DNA of 64,000 bases from a virus. Location: positions 1-64,000 of the IMG/VR virus record IMGVR_UViG_3300034280_001042. One strand, written 5' to 3'. The notes under the pieces are model-generated. The model did not search any database. It was not told the DNA's origin and saw only the letters and a list, made by a program, of their open reading frames with translations. How positions within the stretch are numbered: the stretch's first letter is position 1; each line of letters opens with the position of its first letter. A program made the translations under genes and the position numbers. This document shows, piece by piece, positions 16,214 to 25,510 of the stretch.

Positions 16214-18551
16214 TGATATTTTAAGCAAAATAAAAAATAATATAGAAAATATCTTTTATTATTACGAAACTATAACAGATAACTCTTTTTTAGTAAATAA
16301 TTTATTTATTAGCACATCAGTAAAAGATGTGCTTATTAATGATTCTAGCTATGTTAAACTTTTAGTGTCTGACAGACCACTAGATAGTCAATTAATACCC
16401 ATTGAAAATATTAATCTTCTCTATTATAACAATAATAATTTAGATAATTTTGATAATATCTTTAATGATACCGTAGCCTGGTTAATAGACATACCAGAAA
16501 ATTTTGATGAACAACAATATCTAAAAAATAATCCTGAAGTAGCCAATTACTATTTGCCAGACGCTATAAATATGGGTTTTTCAGATCGTCAAAGAATCTA
16601 TCACCATTTTCTATTGTTCTATTATAGATTTTTAAACGACGATCAAAAACTATGGCTACAACCAGTAGACATAGAGTTTAACGAAGAGGACTATCTGAGC
16701 CGATATCCAAAAACAGAGAATTATTATCTGCCTTGGGCTGAAGAAAATGGCTATTCTAAAAGACAAAGACTCTATCATCATTATCTAAGATTTAATCAAA
16801 AATATTATAGTATTCATATCGAAAAAACATCTTCTCATAAAAAAAAATATTTAGTAACTAAATCTAGTTATTCTTACCATAAACAAAAACATCTTACACA
16901 GGATAGTAATGAAAATAAAGACAAGATTAAATGTAAGCTTTTAATAAAAATACCTACTTTAGGTAGAGAGAGTAAACTATTGCGAACACTAGAATCTTTT
17001 CAGACCAACGCATATAGTATAGAAGATATAGCATTTTGTATATCTGGTAATACAAATGATACAACAATAAACAATAAAAGCACAATAAATAAAATTCTTT
17101 CATTTCCAAATGTTCATATTTTTTTCGATAACCACCAGACCAAAATAGAAGCATATAATGCGGACATTAATCGATTCGATTTCGATATAGTAGTAGCTGC
17201 TTCAGATGACATGATAGTTACAGAAAAACATTACGATAGAATTATCGCACAAAGTATGAATAAATATTTTACAGATTTAGACGGGGTTCTTTGGTTCGAC
17301 ACAGGAGACAACGAAAAAACAGACACTTTGAGTATAGTCGGTAAAAAATACTATGAAAGATTTAACTACATATATCATACTAGTTATCAGGGGTATTTTT
17401 GTGATGATGAATTTACTCAAATAGCCTATAAATTAGGAAAGATTATTAGGATTAATAAACAGATTATACGGCACGATATCGCTCAGCATTTAGACATGTC
17501 TGATGACAATACGTATTTAAAAAGTTTAGTTTTTGGAGCTAGCGATAAAGCTATGTATAAAATCAGAAAAAAAATGCAATTTAATATTCCTGGCGCTAAT
17601 ACTCTAGAATACGCATCTTTGCCAGATATTTTTTTTGACGATAAAAGAAACAAGAATGAAACACGCTGGCCAATATATTTTACAAAATACGATGATCCTA
17701 TTAGTGTCCCAGAGCTTTATATTCTAGAAAAAATGGATATAGATATTGCTAATATGACAGCAGAAGAATTTTTAAAATTTGCCCCTAATTATTTTAGAGA
17801 TTTTAGACTATTGATTCCACCTATTATTCATCAGATTTGGTTTGGGGAAATTTCTTCAGAAATTAAAATGATGATGGAGACTTTTTCCAAAGAATATACA
17901 AATAAGTATCCCGGCTGGAGATATATTTTATGGACAGAAGAAAAACTTAATAATTTAGATATGATCAATAAAGACCTTTTTATGAAAGAAAAGAAATATG
18001 ACGCTAAATCAGATATTGCTAGACTAGAAATTTTAAATAGGTTTGGCGGTTGGTACTTGGATTCTGACTTTGTTTGGCTAGGAGACAAGCCTCTGTCTTC
18101 ATTAATATCTGTAGTTAAAAATGGCTTTATTATATCTTATGAAAAAAATGGAACAAAAACAGGGAGCAGATTTCTAGACAAAGATACTACTAGAGTGGCG
18201 AATGGGTTTTTAGGATCTACAATTAGCAATCCTATTATAGCATTTATTATTGGTCAAATGAGAGAGTCTTATGGAGTCAATCAAAATGAGGGTGCGGTTA
18301 TTTGTAGTGGACCTGATTTTGTTCAGTCGTGTTTAGATAGTATTTCTGGTATAGATATCAGCATCTTAGATCATAAGCATTTCTTTCCAGCCTGGTGGTG
18401 CCTAGACAAACAGAGAAATACCAGCTATGATGAACATATACAGAACACAAGTATAAGCATCGCAGAGCTAGGTAAAAAATATCCAAGCTCCATAGCCTAT
18501 CATATGGGATTTACATCAAAAAATGAATATAGTCACGGTAATGAACTATGA
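16206..18551 (+). CDS. Two-domain glycosyltransferase (GT2-like + OCH1-like)
   Basis: 781 residues from the ATG at 16206, which overlaps the previous stop by eight bases; an ATG at 16161 would add 15 residues and a 53-base overlap. N-terminal region carries two FDEQQYL...RQRIYHHF / FNEEDYL...RQRLYHHY modules. A GT2-like domain follows (LLIKIPTLGRESKLLRTLESF, IVVAASDDMIV). The last 230 residues have IIHQIWFG, GWRYILWTEE and DIARLEILNRFGGWYLDSDF, the hallmarks of the DXD sugar-transferase (OCH1/Gly_transf_sug) family. Two catalytic domains in one chain suggest sequential additions to one glycan. Confidence 0.75.
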   Translation: MPNDILSKIKNNIENIFYYYETITDNSFLVNNLFISTSVKDVLINDSSYVKLLVSDRPLDSQLIPIENINLLYYNNNNLDNFDNIFNDTVAWLIDIPENFDEQQYLKNNPEVANYYLPDAINMGFSDRQRIYHHFLLFYYRFLNDDQKLWLQPVDIEFNEEDYLSRYPKTENYYLPWAEENGYSKRQRLYHHYLRFNQKYYSIHIEKTSSHKKKYLVTKSSYSYHKQKHLTQDSNENKDKIKCKLLIKIPTLGRESKLLRTLESFQTNAYSIEDIAFCISGNTNDTTINNKSTINKILSFPNVHIFFDNHQTKIEAYNADINRFDFDIVVAASDDMIVTEKHYDRIIAQSMNKYFTDLDGVLWFDTGDNEKTDTLSIVGKKYYERFNYIYHTSYQGYFCDDEFTQIAYKLGKIIRINKQIIRHDIAQHLDMSDDNTYLKSLVFGASDKAMYKIRKKMQFNIPGANTLEYASLPDIFFDDKRNKNETRWPIYFTKYDDPISVPELYILEKMDIDIANMTAEEFLKFAPNYFRDFRLLIPPIIHQIWFGEISSEIKMMMETFSKEYTNKYPGWRYILWTEEKLNNLDMINKDLFMKEKKYDAKSDIARLEILNRFGGWYLDSDFVWLGDKPLSSLISVVKNGFIISYEKNGTKTGSRFLDKDTTRVANGFLGSTISNPIIAFIIGQMRESYGVNQNEGAVICSGPDFVQSCLDSISGIDISILDHKHFFPAWWCLDKQRNTSYDEHIQNTSISIAELGKKYPSSIAYHMGFTSKNEYSHGNEL

Positions 18552-19359
18552 TTGGAATAATAAGAATAATGTGGCATTATGCTACCTGTGGATTAAACAG
18601 GCCGAGCTTTGGCTTAAAGAAACAGATACTTGTATTATCTTTTCTAGGGATCTTCTACCTAAAATATTGCTAGACAAAATGAGATCTTCAAAAACTTGTA
18701 AATTTAAAAATACCATACATAATGGTTTTGATCAAAAAATTAATTTTCCTGCTGGATCCTTCAAGTCTCGTGGAACAAATTTCACCTATAAATTTTTTGT
18801 TATTTGCTCTATTTCTTTTCCTTTTATTTTCATAGATGCTGATGCTATTATAGTGTCCGACATCAATAAAATAAGAGAGGTTCATAATAATCAGTCGAAA
18901 CCCATTATTTGCATAGATCATGAACAAGATGAACAAATTAAAACAGCAAACTATCCACCATTCATTAATTCTGGTGTTATGTTGATTAATGACCCGCAAA
19001 AAGAAATTATTAACTGGAATAAAATATATGACTATGGTATTAGACACAGATTTATGTTTTATTTTAAGGGTTCAAAACAAATCATTCCAGGAACAGATCA
19101 GGCTATATTAAAATCTTACCTAGATTTTATACAGTATGACTATAGGCACGAAGAAATAGATAGCTCATATAATCCCTGTTCTTTTGGTGTTGAATTCTCT
19201 AAAAATAATAATGGCGTATGGGAAGCATATAAAAATAATGAACCCATGCACATAGTTCACTATTGGCATAACCACAAACCATGGAGTAATATACAGTGTC
19301 CAATGTTTCAAGAGGTAAGAAATGACAAAATGTTCAATAGTTATACTATCATGGAATAG
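18523..19359 (+). CDS. GT-A-type glycosyltransferase
   Basis: 278 residues. The opening MNIVTVMNYDW is a typical first beta strand, which supports the start at 18523 even though it overlaps the previous gene by 29 bases. FIFIDADAIIVSD provides the DxD metal site and INSGVMLIND the following acceptor loop; HYWHNHKPW near the end may supply a metal ligand. Resembles GT8-like or related nucleotide-diphosphosugar transferases. Confidence 0.6.
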   Translation: MNIVTVMNYDWNNKNNVALCYLWIKQAELWLKETDTCIIFSRDLLPKILLDKMRSSKTCKFKNTIHNGFDQKINFPAGSFKSRGTNFTYKFFVICSISFPFIFIDADAIIVSDINKIREVHNNQSKPIICIDHEQDEQIKTANYPPFINSGVMLINDPQKEIINWNKIYDYGIRHRFMFYFKGSKQIIPGTDQAILKSYLDFIQYDYRHEEIDSSYNPCSFGVEFSKNNNGVWEAYKNNEPMHIVHYWHNHKPWSNIQCPMFQEVRNDKMFNSYTIME

Positions 19360-20527
19360 GCCTAAAAATATAAATAGCATAATCGAAAAATATAATAACT
19401 ATTCTATAGTTGAAGAAATTATAGTATGGAACAATAATAGTTTATTTTTGATTAATAGCAATTTGCCTAAGGTTAAAACCATAAACACAAATAAAGATCT
19501 AGGACTAAACTCAAGATTTAGTGCTGCCCTACTGTGTAAAAATAGATGCGTAGTTGTTCATGATGATGACCTGATTCTCTCTGAACTAAATATCAAAGGA
19601 TTAGTAGATGCTTTCACTTCTGATTATTGTAGAGTATATACTTATGAGGGTAGAAATTTAGTCAATAATTTATATACCAATATTCCTGGTCCGGGCAGAA
19701 TAGAAAAAGTTTCATCTCCTACTGAAGTTGATATATGTTTAACTAGAGCTACGTGTTTTGACAAAAATTTAGCAGCAGAGTATCTTCGACTATCCGACAT
19801 CGTATTCTACGATACCGACATATGTTTAAACGCAGAAGACATACTATTAAGTTATATTTCAACAAACTATTTTGGTAAAAAACCACTAGTAATACCAATT
19901 CCAGATATAAACGGATATGAGGAGCTTCCAGCAGAAGCAGATACAAAAATTTCTACTAGGCCAAATTTTATTAGTGAGAGAAATAAAACTATCAATAGGT
20001 GTCAAATAATACTACCCGAACCTACTTATGAAAATAAACCAAACACAATATTTGGACCGGGGGCATATCCGAATGGATACTACGAAGAATCAATCTGCTA
20101 TAATAGCACGTATTCAAAAATTTTAGTTAAAGATAGCAGTGGTATAAGATATCTGTCTATAGATAATGATCCATCCTACGATTATTCTTGTGCCACTATT
20201 CTACTTACGAAGCCTGTGAATATTTTAAAGAATTTACTCCTAACACTATTTTTTAAAAACAATAGCGTCCCTGTAGAAGTTAAATTCTCTTTCACTCTGA
20301 ATAATCATGACTATGAATCAAACAGAATTCTATTGCAACAAATAAGTGTAAATTATGTTGAGCAATACGAAATCTCTCCCGAGGATATAGTTGCGGGTTT
20401 AGTGTCAGAACAAACAGACTTTTCAGATTTTATGCTATCCGAAATAAAACTGATTATTCATAATAACAAAAAAAAATGTGAGTTATGCATCGCTGATCTA
20501 TCTTATGATAATAAAGGAGAAATTTAA
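19322..20527 (+). CDS. GT64/exostosin-like glycosyltransferase with C-terminal beta domain
   Basis: 401 residues. CSIVILSWNRPKNINSIIEKY and VVVHDDDLIL match the start and the D-D-D metal site of GT64/GT2-like enzymes; ISTNYFGKKP follows as in that family. The C-terminal 170 residues (from PNTIFGPGAYPNGYYEES) look like a separate beta-rich, possibly carbohydrate-binding domain. Overlaps the previous gene by 38 bases and shares its stop/start (TAATG) with the next. Confidence 0.6.
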   Translation: MTKCSIVILSWNRPKNINSIIEKYNNYSIVEEIIVWNNNSLFLINSNLPKVKTINTNKDLGLNSRFSAALLCKNRCVVVHDDDLILSELNIKGLVDAFTSDYCRVYTYEGRNLVNNLYTNIPGPGRIEKVSSPTEVDICLTRATCFDKNLAAEYLRLSDIVFYDTDICLNAEDILLSYISTNYFGKKPLVIPIPDINGYEELPAEADTKISTRPNFISERNKTINRCQIILPEPTYENKPNTIFGPGAYPNGYYEESICYNSTYSKILVKDSSGIRYLSIDNDPSYDYSCATILLTKPVNILKNLLLTLFFKNNSVPVEVKFSFTLNNHDYESNRILLQQISVNYVEQYEISPEDIVAGLVSEQTDFSDFMLSEIKLIIHNNKKKCELCIADLSYDNKGEI

Positions 20528-20775
20528 TGTACGAAGATCTAAAAAACTTATTAGAACACTATGAGCCCACAAACAATTTGGAGCAGGATACAAAAATTAA
20601 ACAAATGCTTTCTTTGTGTTTTCAGACTATAATGAGACTAGACACGCAGAACGGCGAATTAGTAGAAAAGATATTAAAGATCGAAAAAGTAGAATCAACT
20701 CTATTAAATGAAATCGAAAGTATCAAAAATAAAACCTCAGATTTTCTTGGTAGCTGGGTTCGTTATAATTGGTAG
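20527..20775 (+). CDS. Small coiled-coil protein, unknown
   Basis: 82 residues, almost entirely charged helix with leucine heptads (LVEKILKIEKVESTLLNEIESIKNK) and an aromatic end (FLGSWVRYNW). Placed between two glycosyltransferase genes with a one-base overlap upstream, it may be an accessory or oligomerising subunit. No family recognised. Confidence 0.5.
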   Translation: MYEDLKNLLEHYEPTNNLEQDTKIKQMLSLCFQTIMRLDTQNGELVEKILKIEKVESTLLNEIESIKNKTSDFLGSWVRYNW

Positions 20776-20779
20776 TCTT

Positions 20780-21508
20780 ATGACACAAACTATCAATATT
20801 TTTCAGGTTATTAAAAATAGATCAAAAATAATAACTCCAAATGGAAATTTGCTGTATTTATATCCTAATTGTATAGACTCTATTCTGAATAGTATAGAAG
20901 GGTCTAAGATTAGATATAAAATTACTATTTGTGACTTTGAATCTAATGACTTCCCTTTAGAAGACTGGCTACCACAAAAACTAAAAGGCGTATTGGATTA
21001 TGAAATTATTAAAATATCTCGCAAATTTTTTGATAAGGGTATTGGATTAAATATATCTAGGAGTATTTTTAATCATGAGGATTTTATATTTTATCTAGAT
21101 GCCGACAATCAAATAACCAAGAACGCAATAAATAGAATAGAGCACAGGCTTGAACAATCATGTGATTCGGTTGGTTTTTTAGCGCCTATCTACATAGAAG
21201 AAGACGGAAGTAAAATTCGTAGAGTTGACAGCGTTGGTAATCTATGGATAAGAAACAAAGACTTATTAAGTATACCTCCGTGGATTAATATGAACTGTTG
21301 GGGAGGAGAAGACACAATCTTTTTGTATAACTGCTTAAAGTCCAAACTAAGGGTTTATCGTGAGACCGATGTGGATATCTATCATCAATGGCACCCAGCA
21401 GAATTAAGGAACAAGTATTACAAAGGAGGACTTCCTCCTAAAGATGATTATTCCCAAGCAATTAGGGACTATTATAAAACAGGTGTTCTAAGAGAGATTA
21501 CTAAATGA
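20780..21508 (+). CDS. GT2-like glycosyltransferase
   Basis: 242 residues from the ATG at 20780, four bases after the previous stop; a longer form from 20708 would add a chance hydrophobic leader. Motifs: KITICDFESNDFPLEDWL, FFDKGIGLNISRSIF, FIFYLDADNQI (DxD) and MNCWGGEDTIFLYNCL (the ED-type catalytic region of GT2/GT27-like enzymes). WHP-AE-near the end agrees. Acceptor unknown. Confidence 0.65.
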   Translation: MTQTINIFQVIKNRSKIITPNGNLLYLYPNCIDSILNSIEGSKIRYKITICDFESNDFPLEDWLPQKLKGVLDYEIIKISRKFFDKGIGLNISRSIFNHEDFIFYLDADNQITKNAINRIEHRLEQSCDSVGFLAPIYIEEDGSKIRRVDSVGNLWIRNKDLLSIPPWINMNCWGGEDTIFLYNCLKSKLRVYRETDVDIYHQWHPAELRNKYYKGGLPPKDDYSQAIRDYYKTGVLREITK

Positions 21509-22545
21509 AAGTTACTATTCAAGCAATGAGGGGATCCGCAGAGAATACTTTTTTCCCTTATGTAGATTGGATGTATCGTATACTTTTCAAAGAACTAGAG
21601 TCCAAACTTGGATGGAAAATTACACTCAACTCAAGACCATGCGTCAAAGAACAGTTTGGAAATCCACATGGGCAACATCATACTATTCTAAGAATAGAAG
21701 GATGTAAACCAATTGTAATAGATGAAAGAGAGGTTTCTTATATTACTCCAGTCATCAATGACTTTGATGCTTGGTTTATTGTCAAATATGCATATAGAGA
21801 CAAAGAAGGCTTTTATAATAATAGAGGTATTGGGATTGAAAATGATGAACAAAGTAAAAACCTTGGAGGATGTAGACATAAGGTTGTACCATGGGTCGGT
21901 CATGCTTGGGAATATGGAAGATGGAAAACCAAACCATGTGAAACTTGGGTTTCCAATTTTGATAAAGACATAAATCTAATATTTACTGGTACAGACCGAA
22001 GGAATAGAGATACTGAGATTTTAAGATCTAGTATATGCAGGACCATAGAAAAATATCTACCACCAATGTCCTATCTAGGACTACACACCGTTCCGTTTAG
22101 CATAACAAATGGGATAGATAATGTGTATTCTAATATTATCATTAAAAGCCTATACGAAGATTATCAAAATAAGCTTTCTAGGACTAGGATTGGATTAAGC
22201 CTGCCCGGACTTGGCCTTGCCTGTTACAGAGAATACGAATATTTTGCCCAATGTATTCCATGTATAGCTCCCGAGTTTGAAGTCAGGTACGCGGACCCAT
22301 TGATTCCAGATTATCATTACGTGGCATTTGATTTAGAAAAACCAGAATCTTTTAAAGAAGCATATGACAAATTACAATCTAAAGATTTTTATGACTTCGT
22401 TTCTTTTAATGCCTGGAATTGGTGGAGAAAGAATTCTAATCCCAAAAATAAACAAGGAATGCTAGATTCATTTTTATCTGCACTAGGACAATGTGATTCT
22501 TTTAAAGAAAAATTTCCAAACTATTATTTAACAGGTTTTAGATGA
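21505..22545 (+). CDS. Exostosin/GT-B-like glycosyltransferase
   Basis: 346 residues. The C-terminal half has NLIFTGTDRRNRDTEILR, then SRTRIGLSLPGLGLACYREYEYFAQCIPCIAPEF, resembling the donor half of GT-B enzymes (GT1/GT47-like) where an invariant E or R contacts the nucleotide sugar. Starts within the previous stop (ATGA). The N-terminal half has no clear motif. The reaction cannot be named. Confidence 0.55.
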   Translation: MKVTIQAMRGSAENTFFPYVDWMYRILFKELESKLGWKITLNSRPCVKEQFGNPHGQHHTILRIEGCKPIVIDEREVSYITPVINDFDAWFIVKYAYRDKEGFYNNRGIGIENDEQSKNLGGCRHKVVPWVGHAWEYGRWKTKPCETWVSNFDKDINLIFTGTDRRNRDTEILRSSICRTIEKYLPPMSYLGLHTVPFSITNGIDNVYSNIIIKSLYEDYQNKLSRTRIGLSLPGLGLACYREYEYFAQCIPCIAPEFEVRYADPLIPDYHYVAFDLEKPESFKEAYDKLQSKDFYDFVSFNAWNWWRKNSNPKNKQGMLDSFLSALGQCDSFKEKFPNYYLTGFR

Positions 22546-22560
22546 TCGGATTGGTGAATT

Positions 22561-23364
22561 ATGAAAAACTTATTGATTGGTTATTTTTATAATGTAAAGT
22601 CTATTGAAGGAATCAAGGTGTTTATAAAGAGCGCTTATTCTTTAAAAAACAAAAGCTTCGATACTGTTTTGCTAGACGCTTCTGACGATGGTTCTGGAGA
22701 GGAGATAACAGAATTTGCAAAAAAAAACGATGTTTCAATTGTCAAAATCAACAAACAAATTGATAGTCTTTATATAGATAGATTTCAAGCATATAAAGAA
22801 TACCTTAGTCAAACCACGTATCAGCATATAATACTGAGTGATTGCACAGATGTTTATTTACAAAAAGATCCTTTCTTAGACTTAGAAACCTATCAATCGG
22901 GGTTGGTTTTATCTTCTGAAAATGCTCTAATTAAAGATATACGGTGGAATTATGACATTATTAAAAACGTATATAATTATCAAATAGCTGATCAGTTTTT
23001 AGAAAAAATGGTAATCAATAGTGGCATAATTTCAGGAGACCAAGCTTCTTTAGATGCTATTTGTGATCTCATTGTTTCCGAGCACAATAAAACACGGCGC
23101 TGTTTTACCGGATCAGACCAAGGAATATTAATGAAAATAATCTATTCTAAACAGTATCCTTATAGCTATCAATTTGCTTCTAGTAATTTTAGTTTAATGT
23201 TAGCTGCTGGTTTTGGTTTTTTTGATAAACTCATCAATAGTCACGGAATTAATATTGACGGGATCAAAATCACAGACAACCTTAATAGGGTGTATTCGAT
23301 AGTTCATCAATACAATAGAAAAGAAAGTTTTAACAATAAAGTAATCCAATATTTCTCAACATAA
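22561..23364 (+). CDS. Probable GT-A-type glycosyltransferase
   Basis: 267 residues. Opens with LLIGYFYNV and contains HIILSDCTDVYLQKDPF, a D-x-x-D metal-like site, and VINSGIISGD with FTGSDQGILMKIIY, the G-x-D-Q signature seen in GT8-type and viral glycosyltransferases. The DxD is degenerate (DCTD). It is the last gene before a 112-base stretch and a change of gene style. Confidence 0.6.
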   Translation: MKNLLIGYFYNVKSIEGIKVFIKSAYSLKNKSFDTVLLDASDDGSGEEITEFAKKNDVSIVKINKQIDSLYIDRFQAYKEYLSQTTYQHIILSDCTDVYLQKDPFLDLETYQSGLVLSSENALIKDIRWNYDIIKNVYNYQIADQFLEKMVINSGIISGDQASLDAICDLIVSEHNKTRRCFTGSDQGILMKIIYSKQYPYSYQFASSNFSLMLAAGFGFFDKLINSHGINIDGIKITDNLNRVYSIVHQYNRKESFNNKVIQYFST

Positions 23365-23395
23365 GCAGAAAAACATGGGTTTCTAATCTACAAAT

Positions 23396-23464
23396 ATGAG
23401 AAAAATATCATCTCCAGACGAAGTTAAAAACAAAGTTAAAAAAACAAAACAAAACAAAATATAA
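23396..23464 (+). CDS. Possible 22-residue Lys-rich microprotein or remnant
   Basis: Small open frame starting ATG and ending TAA in the gap before the methyltransferase gene; the peptide is SSPDEVKNKVKK-like and half lysine. It may be a remnant of a longer gene or nothing. No ribosome site better than chance. Confidence 0.2.
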   Translation: MRKISSPDEVKNKVKKTKQNKI

Positions 23465-23476
23465 AAAGGGGGACAA

Positions 23477-24031
23477 TTGAACATTCACAAAAATGGATTT
23501 TGGTTAGATATGAATTCAGACGGCCATTACTTCGACATAAACCTTAATTCTGAGATGATTAAGTTTTTAAGAGAGGAAAAAATAAATTCTATAATAGACC
23601 TTGGTTGTGGTAACGGAAGCTATTCCAAAGAATTTAAAAAAGAAGGTTTTTCATGCGATTGTTACGACGGAAACCCCAACACAAAAGAGCTTACCGGAGG
23701 GCTCTGCTCAGAGATCAACCTTGCGGAAGAAATCGATTTAAATAAAAAATATGATTGTGTCGTTTCTTTAGAGGTCGGAGAACATATCCCAAAAGAATTT
23801 GAATCTATATTTATAGATAATATAATAAAACACTCAAAAGGACTGATAATTTTATCTTGGGCTGTGGTGGGGCAAGGAGGAAGAGGTCATGTAAACGAAA
23901 GAGATAATGACTACATAGAAAAAACTTTTTTAGACAAAGGATGGAAAAGAAATAAAGAAAAAGAAAAAGAATTAAGAGAGAAAAGTAGCTTAAGTTGGTT
24001 CAAAAAGACTATAATGGTTTACGAAATATAA
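23477..24031 (+). CDS. SAM-dependent methyltransferase (class I)
   Basis: 184 residues, starting with TTG; the strong AAAAAGGGGGA site just upstream supports this start. Motif I SIIDLGCGNGSYSKEF (glycine loop for SAM), motif II acid in CDCYDGNP, and CVVSLEVGEHIPKEF as motif IV/post-region. The end carries ILSWAVVGQGGRGHVNERD. Likely methylates a sugar or a small glycan intermediate given its neighbours; the substrate is inference. Confidence 0.75.
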   Translation: MNIHKNGFWLDMNSDGHYFDINLNSEMIKFLREEKINSIIDLGCGNGSYSKEFKKEGFSCDCYDGNPNTKELTGGLCSEINLAEEIDLNKKYDCVVSLEVGEHIPKEFESIFIDNIIKHSKGLIILSWAVVGQGGRGHVNERDNDYIEKTFLDKGWKRNKEKEKELREKSSLSWFKKTIMVYEI

Positions 24032-24073
24032 AAAGATCTCACAAAAAACCTTTTAAAATAACGCAAGGAAAAA

Positions 24074-24634
24074 ATGGAACATTTTTATCAAAAAGTTGAT
24101 GGGTGGTTCAACATGGAAAAACAATATCTAGAATTACTCAGCCATTGCCCGGATGGTGGAACTCTCGTTGAACTAGGGGCGTGGAAAGGGAAAAGCACAT
24201 GCTTCATAGCAACAGAAATTATAAAACAAAAAAGAAACCTAAAGTTTTATACGATAGACACGTTTGAAGGAACTTCGGAACTATCAGATATTGCCGAGAC
24301 GAGTGTTTACAACAAACAAGATAAGAACATACTAGACCAATTTATTAAAAATACGACCCCAGTAAAAGATAACTTGAACTACATAATATCAAAAAGCCAT
24401 GAAGCTGCCAAAGAATTTGACGACTTCTCGGTCGATTCTATATTCATAGACGCAGGACATTCCTACGAATCAGTAAAAAAAGATATAGAATGTTGGTATC
24501 CAAAAATGAAAAAAAATAGCATAATTTCCGGCCATGATTACACAGAAGGTTGGCCAGGAGTAATGAAAGCCGTAAATGAATTTTTTGGAAAACCGGATAA
24601 GGTAGAAAATAGTTGCTGGTTTAAATACTTGTAG
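24074..24634 (+). CDS. Class I methyltransferase, CmcI/Methyltransf_24 type
   Basis: 186 residues. TLVELGAWKGKSTCFIATE is the SAM-binding loop, YTIDTFEGT gives the acidic motif II, SIFIDAGHSYESVKKDIECW and IISGHDYTEGWPGV complete the pattern of the cephalosporin/TylF-like O-methyltransferase group often found in glycan clusters. The D-A-G-H and H-D-Y residues probably bind metal. Related to the gene at 28420. Confidence 0.75.
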   Translation: MEHFYQKVDGWFNMEKQYLELLSHCPDGGTLVELGAWKGKSTCFIATEIIKQKRNLKFYTIDTFEGTSELSDIAETSVYNKQDKNILDQFIKNTTPVKDNLNYIISKSHEAAKEFDDFSVDSIFIDAGHSYESVKKDIECWYPKMKKNSIISGHDYTEGWPGVMKAVNEFFGKPDKVENSCWFKYL

Positions 24635-24706
24635 CAAAAAAATACCTTCTAGAACACAACTATAGTAATTTATGCTCGATAATAAACTTAACAAGGTGAG
24701 AAAAAA

Positions 24707-25447
24707 ATGAGCACTTTTAGCCAAGTTCCAAGTATCATAGGAGCTAATCAATTAGAAATAACAAAAAAAAATCCATTGTCATATGCTCCCATTTCAAACT
24801 TATCTGTTGTGGTTGGTTTGAAAAACAGGTCCAGAGTTTTACAAACTTCCATAAATTCTTGGCTAATGAAACCAGAAATTAAAGAAATAGTAATAGTCGA
24901 TTGTTCTTCTTCTGATTTTAATTCAAAATACTTTGAATCTTTAGATAAACGAATCATAATTATAAGATCGCATGATGAAGAATACTTTAATCAGTCTAAA
25001 GTTTATAATATTGGAATTGAAAATTGTATTTATGAAAATATTCTAAAATTAGATGTCGATTACATCTTGAATCCTTATATTGATTTGTGCGATTGGCTAA
25101 GTTTTGATTTGGAATCTGAGTTTTTTACCGGGCATTGGGGAGATGGATCGTTGGACAATTCCTTGGGGTTCTTGAAATATTTAAATGGATTTTTGTGTGC
25201 AAAAAAAGAACACATAATTAATGCCGGATTATACCAAGGAAATCAGCATGGTTATGGTTATGATGATTGTGATTTATACTCAAGACTAGAGAAATTAGGA
25301 TTAAATAGACAACGACTTAAATTTGATAAAAATTTTGTACCAATTTTTCATATCCCACATGGCGACTACTTTAGGACAGAAAACTACAAAGAAAAAGATT
25401 TGTCTGTATCTTGGGAAAAAAACATGCATGAAAAAAGATCTCGCTAA
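24707..25447 (+). CDS. GT2/galactosyltransferase-like protein, C-terminus possibly frameshifted
   Basis: 246 residues. LSVVVGLKNRSRVLQTSINSW, EIVIVDCSSSDF, ILKLDVDYIL (DxD) and GYGYDDCDLYSRL are the ordered motifs of GT2 and the galactosyltransferase (GT7-C-like) finish. Preceded by an AAGGTGAGAA ribosome site. After the stop, the +1 frame continues as an amphipathic helix (LANLKEFSEECPQKVFEI) up to the next ATG, so the original protein may have been about 20 residues longer. Confidence 0.65.
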   Translation: MSTFSQVPSIIGANQLEITKKNPLSYAPISNLSVVVGLKNRSRVLQTSINSWLMKPEIKEIVIVDCSSSDFNSKYFESLDKRIIIIRSHDEEYFNQSKVYNIGIENCIYENILKLDVDYILNPYIDLCDWLSFDLESEFFTGHWGDGSLDNSLGFLKYLNGFLCAKKEHIINAGLYQGNQHGYGYDDCDLYSRLEKLGLNRQRLKFDKNFVPIFHIPHGDYFRTENYKEKDLSVSWEKNMHEKRSR

Positions 25448-25510
25448 TCTGAAAGAATTTTCAGAAGAATGTCCACAGAAAGTCTTTGAAATTATAAAAA
25501 AACTTTTATC

